Positions 16,512 through 24,151 of a DNA stretch of 33,061 nucleotides are shown piece by piece. The position numbers were made by a program, and so were the translations under genes. Positions within the stretch are counted from its first letter, which is position 1; the number at the start of each line of letters is the position of its first letter. Source of the stretch: Myxococcales bacterium (lineage in GTDB: Bacteria > Myxococcota_A > Bradymonadia > REDH01); assembly GCA_947496715.1 (NCBI GenBank), contig CANMDT010000023.1:1-33061 (forward strand), in the 5' to 3' direction. The notes beneath the pieces were generated by a model. It was not told where the DNA came from. It worked only from the letters and a program-made list of their open reading frames with translations, and did no database searches.

Positions 16512-17222
16512 ATGTCGAAGATGATTCTTGGTCGTAAGCTTGGAATGACGCAGATTTTCTCGGCCGAGGGCAAGCGCGTAGGCGTGACCGTCGTGCAGGT
16601 TGGCCCGATGAAGGTCCTGGCGAAGAAGAGCGCCCACGGCGACGACAAGTATGCCGCGGTCAAGGTTGGTTTTGAGGAGGCGGTTCGCCAGGAGAAGGAC
16701 GGTTCGGTCCGTTTCCGCGGCGTGAACAAGCCCGAAGTTGGCGTCTTCACCTCGGCTGGCATCGAGAATCCGATGCGCGTTGTGGCGGAATTCCGCTGCA
16801 CCGAGACTGAGCTCGACAACTACACGGTCGGTCAGACGCTCGACCACACGCTCTTCACCGAAGGCGAGTTTGTTGATGCCGTCGGTATCAGCAAGGGCAA
16901 AGGCTTCATGGGTGTCATGAAGGCTTGGCATTTCAAGGGCTTCAAGGGCTCGCACGGCGCGCACGAGACCAAGCGCGGCCCCGGCTCGATCGGCGCTCAC
17001 ACCTTCCCCGCCCGTGTCTTCAAGGGCAAGAAGATGGCCGGTCACCACTCGAACAAGCGGGTTACGATGCAGAATCTCCGCGTGATTCGGGTCATCGCCG
17101 AAGACAATCTCTACCTCATCCTGGGCTCGATCCCGGGTGGCGTGAACGGTCTCATCCGCATCCAGCCTGCCGTGAAGAAGGCCGGCGCCATCTTCCTCAA
17201 GACCGGCGCGCTGACGAAGTAA
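16512..17222 (+). CDS. rplC: 50S ribosomal protein L3
   Basis: The 236-residue product carries the full L3 sequence: ILGRKLGMTQIFSAEGKRVGVTVVQ at the N-terminus, GKGFMGVMKAWHF, and the GSIGAHTFPARVFKGKKMAGHH loop that reaches the peptidyl-transferase region. AGAGG lies six bases before ATG 16512. In most bacteria rplC sits in the S10 operon before rplD, rplW and rplB. Here it stands alone, with an acyl-CoA dehydrogenase before it and a terminator then dapF after it. It uses noticeably more T-ending codons (cgt, ggt, gtt, ctt) than its neighbours, as expected of a highly expressed gene. Whether another rplC exists elsewhere cannot be told here. Confidence 0.96.
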   Translation: MSKMILGRKLGMTQIFSAEGKRVGVTVVQVGPMKVLAKKSAHGDDKYAAVKVGFEEAVRQEKDGSVRFRGVNKPEVGVFTSAGIENPMRVVAEFRCTETELDNYTVGQTLDHTLFTEGEFVDAVGISKGKGFMGVMKAWHFKGFKGSHGAHETKRGPGSIGAHTFPARVFKGKKMAGHHSNKRVTMQNLRVIRVIAEDNLYLILGSIPGGVNGLIRIQPAVKKAGAIFLKTGALTK

Positions 17223-17245
17223 TCGTCGGAGTACCGAAGGACTGT

Positions 17246-17276
17246 GAGGCGCTCTCGGGCGCCTCGCTCCGTTTTT
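17246..17276 (+). terminator. Intrinsic terminator of rplC
   Basis: GAGGCGC (17246-17252) pairs perfectly with GCGCCTC (17259-17265) around a six-base loop. GCTCCG and then TTTTT follow. It lies 24 bases after the rplC stop and ends that transcript before the convergent dapF. It confirms that rplC is a single-gene unit at its 3' side. Confidence 0.78.
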
Positions 17277-17286
17277 GCGCTCCGCT

Positions 17287-18072
17287 TCAGCGTGCGACCG
17301 TGCCTGCAAAGACCCGCTGCGCCGGACCGCGCATAAGCAGCCGCTCACCAAGCCAGCCGAAGTGGAGCCGACCACCGGGCAGTTCCACCGTGAGGGTCGC
17401 GACGTCGGAGACCCGCCCGAGCGAGCGCCAGAGCTCTGCCACCGCCGCCGCGCCTGTGCCACAGGCCTGCGTCTGTCCGCATCCACGCTCCCAGACATCC
17501 ACACGGAGGGCGCCGTCGGGGAGCAGCCGGACGAACTCGATGTTCACCCGCTCCGGGAACTGCGGGTCGAACTCCAGGAGAGGGCCGACGAGCGCGATGT
17601 CGGGTGGGTTCTCGAGGTCGACGAAGACCCAGTGCGGGTTGCCGGTCGAGAGCCGATAGCCCGCAGCATCGAGCCCCGCGCGTGGCCGCACCAAGGCGGA
17701 GCCGCTTGCGTCCGGCATAAGCCTAGGGCGGGGCATCAGCAGCTCTACCTCGCCGCTCGTCAGCAGCCTGGTGGCGTGGGGGCCGGCGCCCGTCTCCACA
17801 TCGAACCAGTCGGAGGTGGCAACGCGGGTGGCGATGGCGGCGGAGACGCAGCGGAGGCCGTTGCCGCACATCTCCGACTGGCTGCCGTCGGCGTTGAAGA
17901 CGGTCATGCGGGCGGGGGACACTCCGACGATGAGCAGGCCGTCTGCACCGACGCCACGATGGCGATCACAGAGCTCTACCGCCTTCTGTCCGTCGGCGAG
18001 GCTCCAGCCGTCGGCCTCGAACCCAACAACGAAGTCATTGCCAAGGCCATGCCACTTCTCGAACGGGAGCAT
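17287..18072 (-). CDS. dapF: Diaminopimelate epimerase
   Basis: The 261-residue PLP-independent racemase converts LL- to meso-diaminopimelate for lysine and peptidoglycan synthesis. Both catalytic cysteines are in place: Cys69 in FNADGSQSEMCGNG and Cys204 in QTQACGTGAAA. The N-terminal KWHGLGNDFVV signature fixes the start at ATG 18072; the frame runs 18 codons further upstream into the preceding PilZ gene. The segment before the second cysteine reads ERGCGQTQACG where ERGxGET(L/Q)ACG is usual, so the family's Glu is Gln here. It is probably cotranscribed with the PilZ gene 28 bases upstream. Confidence 0.93.
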   Translation of the reverse strand: MLPFEKWHGLGNDFVVGFEADGWSLADGQKAVELCDRHRGVGADGLLIVGVSPARMTVFNADGSQSEMCGNGLRCVSAAIATRVATSDWFDVETGAGPHATRLLTSGEVELLMPRPRLMPDASGSALVRPRAGLDAAGYRLSTGNPHWVFVDLENPPDIALVGPLLEFDPQFPERVNIEFVRLLPDGALRVDVWERGCGQTQACGTGAAAVAELWRSLGRVSDVATLTVELPGGRLHFGWLGERLLMRGPAQRVFAGTVAR

Positions 18073-18100
18073 GCTCACGCAAACCTCGCTGCGGATGTGT

Positions 18101-18466
18101 TCAGGCGCGACCGCAGCGCGCAGCAACGAGCCACTTGTCTACCATGTCAGGGTCGGCTGAGAGGAAGCGCAGGCCCATGCCCGGCTGCAGTCCCTGACCC
18201 TCGGAGAAGCCGCGTCGAACCACCGAGGCGATGATGGGGAAGGAGATGCTGTCGGACAGTTCAACGACGAGCTGCAGTTCGGTCTCCTGCGCCAACAGCA
18301 GCTGCGCTGCGACAAAGCAGCCGCCCTTGGAGACATCGACGGTCTCCAGGTGGGCCCAGCGTCCCGACGCGGCGTCGTGTACCCAGACACGGACGGAGCA
18401 GGGGAAGCGGGGCGCTTCGCGATGACGGTTCGAGAGTGTGGACGGGGTCGAGTAGGCGAGAGACAT
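18101..18466 (-). CDS. PilZ-domain protein upstream of dapF
   Basis: The 121-residue single-domain protein has the c-di-GMP-binding RxxxR (R16-E-A-P-R20) and DxSxxG (D44-V-S-K-G-G49) motifs. GGAGGT five bases upstream supports ATG 18466. The spacing between the two motifs and the closing GMGLRF strand follow the PilZ fold. It shares only low similarity with the PilZ protein at 2924-3250. Its gene sits 28 bases upstream of dapF in the same direction, a pairing that may be incidental. No output domain is present. Confidence 0.85.
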   Translation of the reverse strand: MSLAYSTPSTLSNRHREAPRFPCSVRVWVHDAASGRWAHLETVDVSKGGCFVAAQLLLAQETELQLVVELSDSISFPIIASVVRRGFSEGQGLQPGMGLRFLSADPDMVDKWLVAARCGRA

Positions 18467-18535
18467 GAGCTACCTCCAGTTGCAAGGATGGTAGGCTGCA
18501 ATGGGGCGCTCCACAAAAAACCGGCGAGCGGGCGA

Positions 18536-20335
18536 TCAGACTCGGACAGCGGGGCGAGAGGCGGTCTTGGCGCTGTCGTAGAGTCCGTCGAGGAGCGCCC
18601 TGTATTTGCGGGTGATGAAGCTGCGGCGGTTGGTCATGGTGTGGGTGACCTCGCCTGATGCGGCGTCGAAGCCAGACTCCAGAATGGCGAAGCGTCTCAC
18701 GGCCTCGGCCGGCTCGAGCTCCCGGTTCGTGGCGTCGATGGCCTCGCGGAGTGCAGCGAAGAGCGTGGGGTGACGGGTCAGTTCTGCCAGCCCGAGGCTG
18801 CCAAGCCCCTTGTCTGCGGCCCAGTTGAGGGCCGCTTCGGGGTCGAGTGCGACGAGCGCGACGAGTTCCGGACGCCCCTCGCCATCCACGAAGGCGTGGC
18901 CCACGAGCGGGATCTCACGTAGCGCCGCTTCGATGCGAACGGGTGAGACGCGTCGACCGGAGGCGGTGACAATGATGTCCTTCTTGCGGTCTGTGACGCG
19001 CAGGGCTCCGCTGGGGAGCGGTTCGGCGATGTCGCCTGTTCGGAGCCAGCCGTCGGTGAAGGTGACGGTGTCGGGGCCGGACTGGTTCCAGTAGCCGGCA
19101 GCAACGGCGCGGCCACGGACAAGGAGTTCGCCGTCGGTGTCGAAGCTGACCTCGACGCCGGGCAGGGGCGGGCCGACGGTCCCGACCTCGTGCGCGCCGG
19201 GCCGGTTGAGGGTGACGGCGGAGCAGGCCTCGGTAAGCCCGTAGCCCTGCAGGATGGGTAGCCCGCAGCCGTCGAAGAGCTCCTCGGTGGCAGCGGCGAG
19301 GGGCGCTCCGCCGCAGATGAGGAGTCGGATGCGGCCGCCGAGCCGCTCGCGGAGCTGGCGCTGCAGCGGCGCAGCGATAAGGAGGGCGAGTTGGCGCTTG
19401 AACCATCCGCTCTCTGCGTTGCGGTCGACCCTTCCGAGCGCCCGAACAGCGTCGAGGGCGCGCCGCCGGAGCGCCCCCTGGCCAACCATGTCTGAGACGA
19501 AGGAGGCCATGGCCTTCTCGTAGACCATCGGCACGCCAACAAAGATGGTCGGCTTTGTCTCCGCGAGGTCGGCCATGACGCTGAAGGAGCCACGGCCCAA
19601 GATGGTGCAGGCGCCACTCCGGATGGCGGTCCAGAGGAGGAGCCGCGAGAAGATGTGGGCGAGCGGATGGAAGACGAGCTGACGGTCGGTGGAGCAGACC
19701 GCGAGGGCCTCGGCACAGCTGGCGCTGGCGGCAACAAGGTTGTCATGGGAGACCATCACGGCGCGCGGGCGGCCGGTGGTGCCCAGCGTGTAGGCAAGGG
19801 TCGCGAGGGCCTGCGGACCGATGGCCGCGCGGGAACGACCATCGGCGCCATCGACCTCGGTGAAGAGGCGGACAGGCCAGGAGGAGGTCGCCGGCGGCTG
19901 GCCTGCGAGGAGCAGCACGGCAGTGAGCGAGGGCAATTCGGCGGCGACCGACTCAAGCCGCTCGAGCTGTTCCAGCGACTCGACGATCAGGGTGGAGGCG
20001 CCCGAGTCGGTGATCATCATCGCGAGTTGTCGCGCTGTCGAACCGGGCGGCAGCGGCACACTCACCGCACCTGAGAGGGTGATAGAGAGGTCTGCGAGCA
20101 CAGCCTGCCTGCCGAGGTGGGCAGCGATGGCGACCCTGTCTCCGGGCTTGACGCCGACCTCCGCCAGTCTGTCTGCGTAGCCGTCGATGCTGTCGTCTAC
20201 CTCGGCGTAGGTGAGCGAGCGCCAGCTTCCGCCCTCGTAGAAGCGGAAGGCCTCCGATGCGGCATACATCGAAGCAGCGGAACGCCAGAGGGCATCGAGG
20301 TCGGCCCCGGTCACAACGGTTGGAGGAGTTTGCAT
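18536..20335 (-). CDS. Acyl-CoA synthetase (AMP-forming) homologue with altered catalytic motifs
   Basis: The 599-residue product has the ANL adenylating-enzyme fold of the long-chain acyl-CoA ligase group. Recognisable elements are PLAHIFSRLL, ICGGAPLA, GYGLTEACSAV, GWLRTGDIAE and VTDRKKDIIV. Two key motifs depart from the family. The phosphate-binding loop, normally YTSGTTGxPKGV, reads YTLGTTGRPRAV (182-193), losing the Ser, the Lys and a Gly. The A10 catalytic lysine, normally in LTPTLKxxR, is Thr568 in VTHTMTNRR. Adenylation should be weak or lost; fatty-acid binding without activation, or thioesterification from a preformed adenylate, are options. ATG 20335 is chosen because the frame upstream runs into the divergent ridA leader. 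Confidence 0.85.
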   Translation of the reverse strand: MQTPPTVVTGADLDALWRSAASMYAASEAFRFYEGGSWRSLTYAEVDDSIDGYADRLAEVGVKPGDRVAIAAHLGRQAVLADLSITLSGAVSVPLPPGSTARQLAMMITDSGASTLIVESLEQLERLESVAAELPSLTAVLLLAGQPPATSSWPVRLFTEVDGADGRSRAAIGPQALATLAYTLGTTGRPRAVMVSHDNLVAASASCAEALAVCSTDRQLVFHPLAHIFSRLLLWTAIRSGACTILGRGSFSVMADLAETKPTIFVGVPMVYEKAMASFVSDMVGQGALRRRALDAVRALGRVDRNAESGWFKRQLALLIAAPLQRQLRERLGGRIRLLICGGAPLAAATEELFDGCGLPILQGYGLTEACSAVTLNRPGAHEVGTVGPPLPGVEVSFDTDGELLVRGRAVAAGYWNQSGPDTVTFTDGWLRTGDIAEPLPSGALRVTDRKKDIIVTASGRRVSPVRIEAALREIPLVGHAFVDGEGRPELVALVALDPEAALNWAADKGLGSLGLAELTRHPTLFAALREAIDATNRELEPAEAVRRFAILESGFDAASGEVTHTMTNRRSFITRKYRALLDGLYDSAKTASRPAVRV

Positions 20336-20467
20336 GCGTCGGGAGTAGGACAAGAGGAGAGCCCGTTGCAACACTGTTCGATGACGCAGAGCGCAAGCCC
20401 GCCAACAGCCTTGACGATCATGGTGCCGTAAACCATGCTCGGGCACCCTTCATTCCTTGGGAGAACG

Positions 20468-20854
20468 ATGAGCAAGACCGTGATTCAGACTGCTGACGCC
20501 CCTGCCGCAATCGGCCCCTACAGTCAGGCGATCGCCGCCGGTGGCATGCTCTATGTGTCGGGCCAAATCCCGCTCGACCCTGTCTCCGGAGCGCTCCTCG
20601 AAGGCGATACGGCGGCTCAGGCGCGGTTGGTCTTGTCGAACCTCGAGGCGATTCTCCATGCCGGCGGCTGCACCTTCGCTGATGTGGTTCGCTCCACCAT
20701 CTTCCTCATCGACCTCGGCGACTTCGCCGCTGTGAACGCGGTCTACTCCGAGAAGTTCACCGCGCCCTTCCCCGCCCGCGTGACCATCCAGGTGGCAGCG
20801 CTGCCGCGGGGTTCCAAGGTCGAAATCGACGCCATCGCGCTCATTCCGTCGTAG
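20468..20854 (+). CDS. ridA: RidA family reactive imine/enamine deaminase
   Basis: The 128-residue product is a full-length RidA/YjgF protein. These trimeric enzymes hydrolyse 2-aminoacrylate and related imines released by PLP enzymes. The family's APAAIGPYSQAI start, YVSGQIPLDP strand and PARVTIQVAALPRG segment with the substrate-binding arginine are all present, as is the VEIDAIA strand carrying the active-site Glu. ATG 20468 is chosen because MSKTVIQT is the usual N-terminus; an ATG at 20435 would add eleven residues. It is followed after eight bases by the lipoprotein gene, with which it is probably cotranscribed. Confidence 0.94.
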   Translation: MSKTVIQTADAPAAIGPYSQAIAAGGMLYVSGQIPLDPVSGALLEGDTAAQARLVLSNLEAILHAGGCTFADVVRSTIFLIDLGDFAAVNAVYSEKFTAPFPARVTIQVAALPRGSKVEIDAIALIPS

Positions 20855-20862
20855 GACTGCCC

Positions 20863-22578
20863 ATGTTGAATCGTCTTCTGACGCTCGTCGCTCTGCTCCT
20901 TGTTATCACCGGTTGCGGAGGCGGCCAGTCACCGGACGATCGCCCGCTCGCCTGGGACGACATCCGCGATGCCATCCCGGCGCAGGCGGAGGCCCTCTTT
21001 CTGAAGCGGCCCGACAGGCAGGTGAGCGAGCTGCTCGACCGTGTCGGCGGTTCGGGGCTGCTGGATCTCGCGCGTGCAGCCGGTGTGGCGCAGACGCTGG
21101 GGTTTGACCCGAACGACCCTGCCGCAATGACGCGGGCGGGCGTGGATGCAGAAGCGACCAGCGCTGTTGTGGTGCTGACCTCGGGCCCCATCTTCATCTT
21201 CAAAGTGTCGGACGAGGCGGCCTTTGCGCAGACGGTGAAGTCGGTGCTGGCGCGCCAACCCGACCTCAAGCCTACGACCTACCGGCTCGCTGGAGCGGAC
21301 TTCACCCGGGTGCCGGTCTCGTCAGACCTCTCCTTCGACATTGGCGTGAAGGATGGCTTCGCCTTCGGTCGCGTTACGGTCGCAAGCATGCCCGGCCTGA
21401 CGGCGACCGATGGCGACCTGCGGGCGCTCTTCCGTGGAGCGGGCGACGCGCCCTTCTGGGAGACGAGCGAGGGCCGCGCGCTGCTTGCCGATTCGTCGGG
21501 CGCAGAGCCGCAGACGGTGAGCTTCGTGCGGACGCGGGCGCTCACGCGCCTAACAGATGAGTTGGTTCGGTATGGCAATGGCAGCGCAGGGAAGTTGGTT
21601 CCCGACAGCGCGCCGACGGCGCCCTACCGCGACGCAGCGCAGCGGACGATGTGCCGCGAGATCGTAGAGCGGATGGCTGCGACGCTGCCGTGGATGAGCG
21701 TGGTGACGCTGTCGGTGGCGAACGGAGCGACAGGCGGCCTGGCAGTTCAGTCGAAGTTCCGGGCGCAGTTCAGCGACCGCGGGGCCGAGACCTGGAAATC
21801 CATGTTGCAACCGACGGGTGCCGCATCGCTTCCTGGCACCGAAGAGGCACTCTTGTACGGTGCAGGCCACCTCGACCTGCGGAGGTTCCTCGGGCTCTTC
21901 GACGCGCCGGCAGAGGCCGGAAGCTGCCCCGACACGGCAAAGGTGTTGGCGCTGATCGGCGGGGCAAAGGCGGCATATCAGTCTCGGATCGAGCTTAACA
22001 TGAAGATCGCCAGCGGCGAGGCGGCCATCGCGCTGTTCGGGATCCGGATGGCCGGCATGCTGCCGCTCGTTGATGCGGCGGTGATGCTCGGCGCGCCGGC
22101 GGGCAAGGGCATTGATCTCGCCAAGCAGTTGCAGGCTGAGTTCAAGAAGCGGGGCGCGGATGGAACGGCGGACCTGACCTCGCCCTACAATCGGGTCAAC
22201 TTCCGGCTGCTCATCTATCGCTTCTCGTTGCTGCAGAAGGACGACCATGTTGCCGTAACCATCGGGACCGTACCGGAAGCGACGCTCGGCGCGATGTTGA
22301 ATGGAAAGACCGATGCCGAGTCGCCCGTCGCCGGCCTGCATGTGAACGGCGGTCGGATCGCAGCGACCGCGAACGAGCTTCTGGGCTACTACAAAGAGAT
22401 CGGCTCGTTGAAGCCCGACGATGCCAAGCAGGCGCAGCAGGCTGTTGACGCTGTGGGCTGGCTTGAACGGGGCGACGGCTTGCTCGGCTGGAGCGACACG
22501 ACGCTCCTGGGCAGCGTCTCCTTCCAGCTCGTCCCGCCGGCACCCGTGCAGGTGGCCCCGGGCGAAGGCGACCTCTAG
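20863..22578 (+). CDS. Large lipoprotein of unknown function
   Basis: The 571-residue product has a lipoprotein signal ending in VITGC (Cys18) and no later membrane segment. The mature protein contains several alternating beta-alpha blocks, for example the VVVLTSGPIFIFKVSDEAAFAQTVKSVL and HVAVTIGTVPEATLGAML stretches. These resemble the repeated modules of large periplasmic DUF3352-type proteins, but I cannot place it firmly. Two cysteines (in RTMCREIV and GSCPDTAK) could form a disulfide. It starts eight bases after ridA. It is probably on the outer membrane facing the periplasm. Confidence 0.85.
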   Translation: MLNRLLTLVALLLVITGCGGGQSPDDRPLAWDDIRDAIPAQAEALFLKRPDRQVSELLDRVGGSGLLDLARAAGVAQTLGFDPNDPAAMTRAGVDAEATSAVVVLTSGPIFIFKVSDEAAFAQTVKSVLARQPDLKPTTYRLAGADFTRVPVSSDLSFDIGVKDGFAFGRVTVASMPGLTATDGDLRALFRGAGDAPFWETSEGRALLADSSGAEPQTVSFVRTRALTRLTDELVRYGNGSAGKLVPDSAPTAPYRDAAQRTMCREIVERMAATLPWMSVVTLSVANGATGGLAVQSKFRAQFSDRGAETWKSMLQPTGAASLPGTEEALLYGAGHLDLRRFLGLFDAPAEAGSCPDTAKVLALIGGAKAAYQSRIELNMKIASGEAAIALFGIRMAGMLPLVDAAVMLGAPAGKGIDLAKQLQAEFKKRGADGTADLTSPYNRVNFRLLIYRFSLLQKDDHVAVTIGTVPEATLGAMLNGKTDAESPVAGLHVNGGRIAATANELLGYYKEIGSLKPDDAKQAQQAVDAVGWLERGDGLLGWSDTTLLGSVSFQLVPPAPVQVAPGEGDL

Positions 22579-22600
22579 CGCGCGGGCAGTTCGCGGGAGC

Positions 22601-22632
22601 AAAAACGATCCGAGGCGGCCGAAGCCGCCTCG
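22601..22632 (-). terminator. Intrinsic terminator after tRNA-Leu
   Basis: On the minus strand CGAGGCGGC-TTCG-GCCGCCTCG makes a perfect 9-bp stem with a UUCG loop, then GATCG and TTTTT. It begins nine bases beyond the tRNA 3' end. It has the same loop as the terminator of the Mla-like operon. There is no T-run on the plus side, so it does not serve the lipoprotein gene. Confidence 0.85.
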
Positions 22633-22640
22633 AAAAGAAG

Positions 22641-22724
22641 TGCGCGGGGCGGGGGTCGAACCCGCACGACCGTGAAGCCACAGGAACCTGAATCCTGCGT
22701 GTCTGCCAATTCCACCACCCGCGC
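22641..22724 (-). tRNA. tRNA-Leu, anticodon CAG
   Basis: The 84-base RNA folds as a class II tRNA. The acceptor stem is GCGCGGG/CCCGCGC with discriminator A. The D-arm contains TGGTGGAATTGGCAGACAC. The anticodon stem-loop is CAGGA-TTCAGGT-TCCTG with anticodon CAG, reading CUG. A leucine-type long variable arm follows, and the T-arm is GCGGG-TTCGACC-CCCGC. CCA is not encoded. CUG is the dominant leucine codon in this GC-rich sequence, so this should be a major tRNA. Confidence 0.96.
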
Positions 22725-22738
22725 AGATGGGGATGGGC

Positions 22739-22767
22739 GGTCTAGAAGGGCGCTGCGGCGCCGTCAA
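22739..22767 (-). promoter_or_regulatory. Candidate sigma-70-type promoter of tRNA-Leu
   Basis: On the minus strand TTGACG (22767-22762) is followed after exactly 17 bases by TAGACC (22744-22739). Transcription would start about seven bases before the tRNA 5' end, leaving a very short leader. The -35 box matches five of six consensus bases; the -10 box is weaker. Position relative to the tRNA is the main support. Confidence 0.5.
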
Positions 22768-22784
22768 GGGGAGCGTGCAACCTG

Positions 22785-23630
22785 TCAGCCGAGGAGACCC
22801 TTCCGCCAGAGCACGGCGAGGTCCATGGTGGCAGCGGCGAAGATGTGGAGCGCGATACCGGGCCAGATGGAGCGCGAGGCCAGGCTGAGGTGGCCGAGGA
22901 CGAGGCCGGCCGCCAGCGAAGCGAGCACCTCGGGCAGGGGCTTGCCGAAGTGAATCATGCAGTAGGGCAGCAGGGACAGGTAGATGGAGGCATACCCGAA
23001 GGTGGAGCGCAGCCCCTGCACAAGGAAGCCGCGGAAGAAGAACTCCACGGCTGCGAACTGGGCGAAGTAGAGGAGTTCGAGGCGCCAGAAGTCGGGCCAG
23101 AGCGGCGCGCCGGGGAGTGGGTCGAAGTAGGGATAGACCCGAAGAAAGGATGGCTGGCCAGAGACGAACAGCAGCAGTGGGAAGAGCAGCAGTGCGAGGG
23201 TGGCGTAGGCGGGCAGATGCTCGCGCAGGCGGCCGACACCAAAGCCTAGGGCGGTGAAGGATTGGCGTGCTGCGATGGTGGCCCAGAGGAGCGGCAGGAG
23301 CAGGTACCAGAGCTGGCAATTGAGCGCCCAGTAGATGAGCCGGTGGTTGCTTCCCGAAGCCGGCTCGCGCATCCATGCTGCCACCGCGCGGGCTGCATCC
23401 GGCAAGCCGACCGAGGCGAGCAGGCGTGCGACCGCCGCCCAGTCGCTGGCGTCGCCCACTGCGTCCATCAGCGTGAGCGCCAGGCCGGCGACCAGGAGCA
23501 GCGAGAGAGGGCTCGCAGCACCGCTCGGCGGAGAGGCGAGGCGCGAGGCGTCGGCCTCGTCGCGGGTCTCGATGAACCAGAGGCGAAGCGCTGCAAGGCG
23601 ATGGGTGATGAGCGAGGTGTGTTCGGGCAC
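22785..23630 (-). CDS. CPBP-family intramembrane protease-like protein
   Basis: The 281-residue membrane protein has about seven hydrophobic helices. The CPBP (Abi/CAAX-protease) motifs appear in order: AVEFFFRGFLVQG, CMIHFGKPLPEV and WPGIALHIFAAATMD. The first motif normally reads EExxxR; here the first Glu is Val but the second Glu and the Arg are kept. Both motif histidines are present, so glutamic-type protease activity remains plausible. GTG 23630 is proposed because the 20 codons before it (from TTG 23690) use codons atypical of this genome. Substrate is unknown; related proteins process prenylated proteins or peptides, or act in immunity. Confidence 0.8.
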   Translation of the reverse strand: MPEHTSLITHRLAALRLWFIETRDEADASRLASPPSGAASPLSLLLVAGLALTLMDAVGDASDWAAVARLLASVGLPDAARAVAAWMREPASGSNHRLIYWALNCQLWYLLLPLLWATIAARQSFTALGFGVGRLREHLPAYATLALLLFPLLLFVSGQPSFLRVYPYFDPLPGAPLWPDFWRLELLYFAQFAAVEFFFRGFLVQGLRSTFGYASIYLSLLPYCMIHFGKPLPEVLASLAAGLVLGHLSLASRSIWPGIALHIFAAATMDLAVLWRKGLLG

Positions 23631-23698
23631 GGAGTTGGCGTCTGGAGAGTCGCAGCCAAACCGACTACCGATGGCGGGCAACCGCCTCAAGAGGAAGC

Positions 23699-24151
23699 AT
23701 GCTGCCCCACCCGACGCCCGACCCGACGGTCGATGCCATCATTGAGCTCCCGGGCGACCGCATCGTGCTCATTGAGCGCCGTTGGCCGCCACTGGGCTGG
23801 GCGCTTCCTGGCGGGTTCGTGGAGGTGGGCGAGACCGTCGAGGATGCCTGCATCCGCGAGGCGCTGGAGGAGACGGGGCTGGCGATTGCGCTCAAGGGGT
23901 TACTGGGGGTCTACAGCAACCCGTCGCGCGATCCTCGTCGGCACACGGTAGGCATCGTGTTTGTGGCGGAGGCGACTGGGGAGCCGGTTGGCGGCGACGA
24001 CGCAGCCTCGGCACGCGCCTTTGCGATTTCAGAGCTCGGCGGGCTAACGCTGGCCTTCGATCATGGGCTGATCCTGCAGGACTACCTTGCGTTCCGAGCG
24101 ACGGGGATGACCGCGCCGCCGCGACCACTCCGCAGCGGGGGTCTGCCATGA
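23699..24151 (+). CDS. Nudix hydrolase, ADP-ribose-pyrophosphatase-like
   Basis: The 150-residue product has a complete Nudix box, GFVEVGETVEDACIREALEETGL, matching Gx5Ex7REUxEExGU. The metal-binding glutamates are therefore all present. The YSNPSRDPRRHTVGIVF strand after the box carries the RDPRxH element common in ADP-ribose pyrophosphatases and their NrtR relatives. It likely splits a nucleoside diphosphate linked to another moiety, with ADP-ribose a reasonable guess. Its stop overlaps the start of the HEAT-repeat gene (ATGA), so the two are translationally coupled although the partner is secreted. Confidence 0.9.
   Translation: MLPHPTPDPTVDAIIELPGDRIVLIERRWPPLGWALPGGFVEVGETVEDACIREALEETGLAIALKGLLGVYSNPSRDPRRHTVGIVFVAEATGEPVGGDDAASARAFAISELGGLTLAFDHGLILQDYLAFRATGMTAPPRPLRSGGLP

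Noticed and set aside
18503-18545. T-rich stretch after the acyl-CoA synthetase gene as a minus-strand terminator
   Set aside because: There is a run of six T on the minus strand, but the sequence before it forms only a three-base-pair stem.
22745-22766. GGCGC/GCGCC inverted repeat between the CPBP gene and tRNA-Leu as a CPBP terminator
   Set aside because: The stem is short, has no T-run, and overlaps the spacer of the better-supported tRNA promoter.
21550-23376. Long minus-strand open frame spanning the lipoprotein gene, the tRNA and the CPBP gene
   Set aside because: It crosses a tRNA gene and reads as an Arg/Pro/His-rich shadow.
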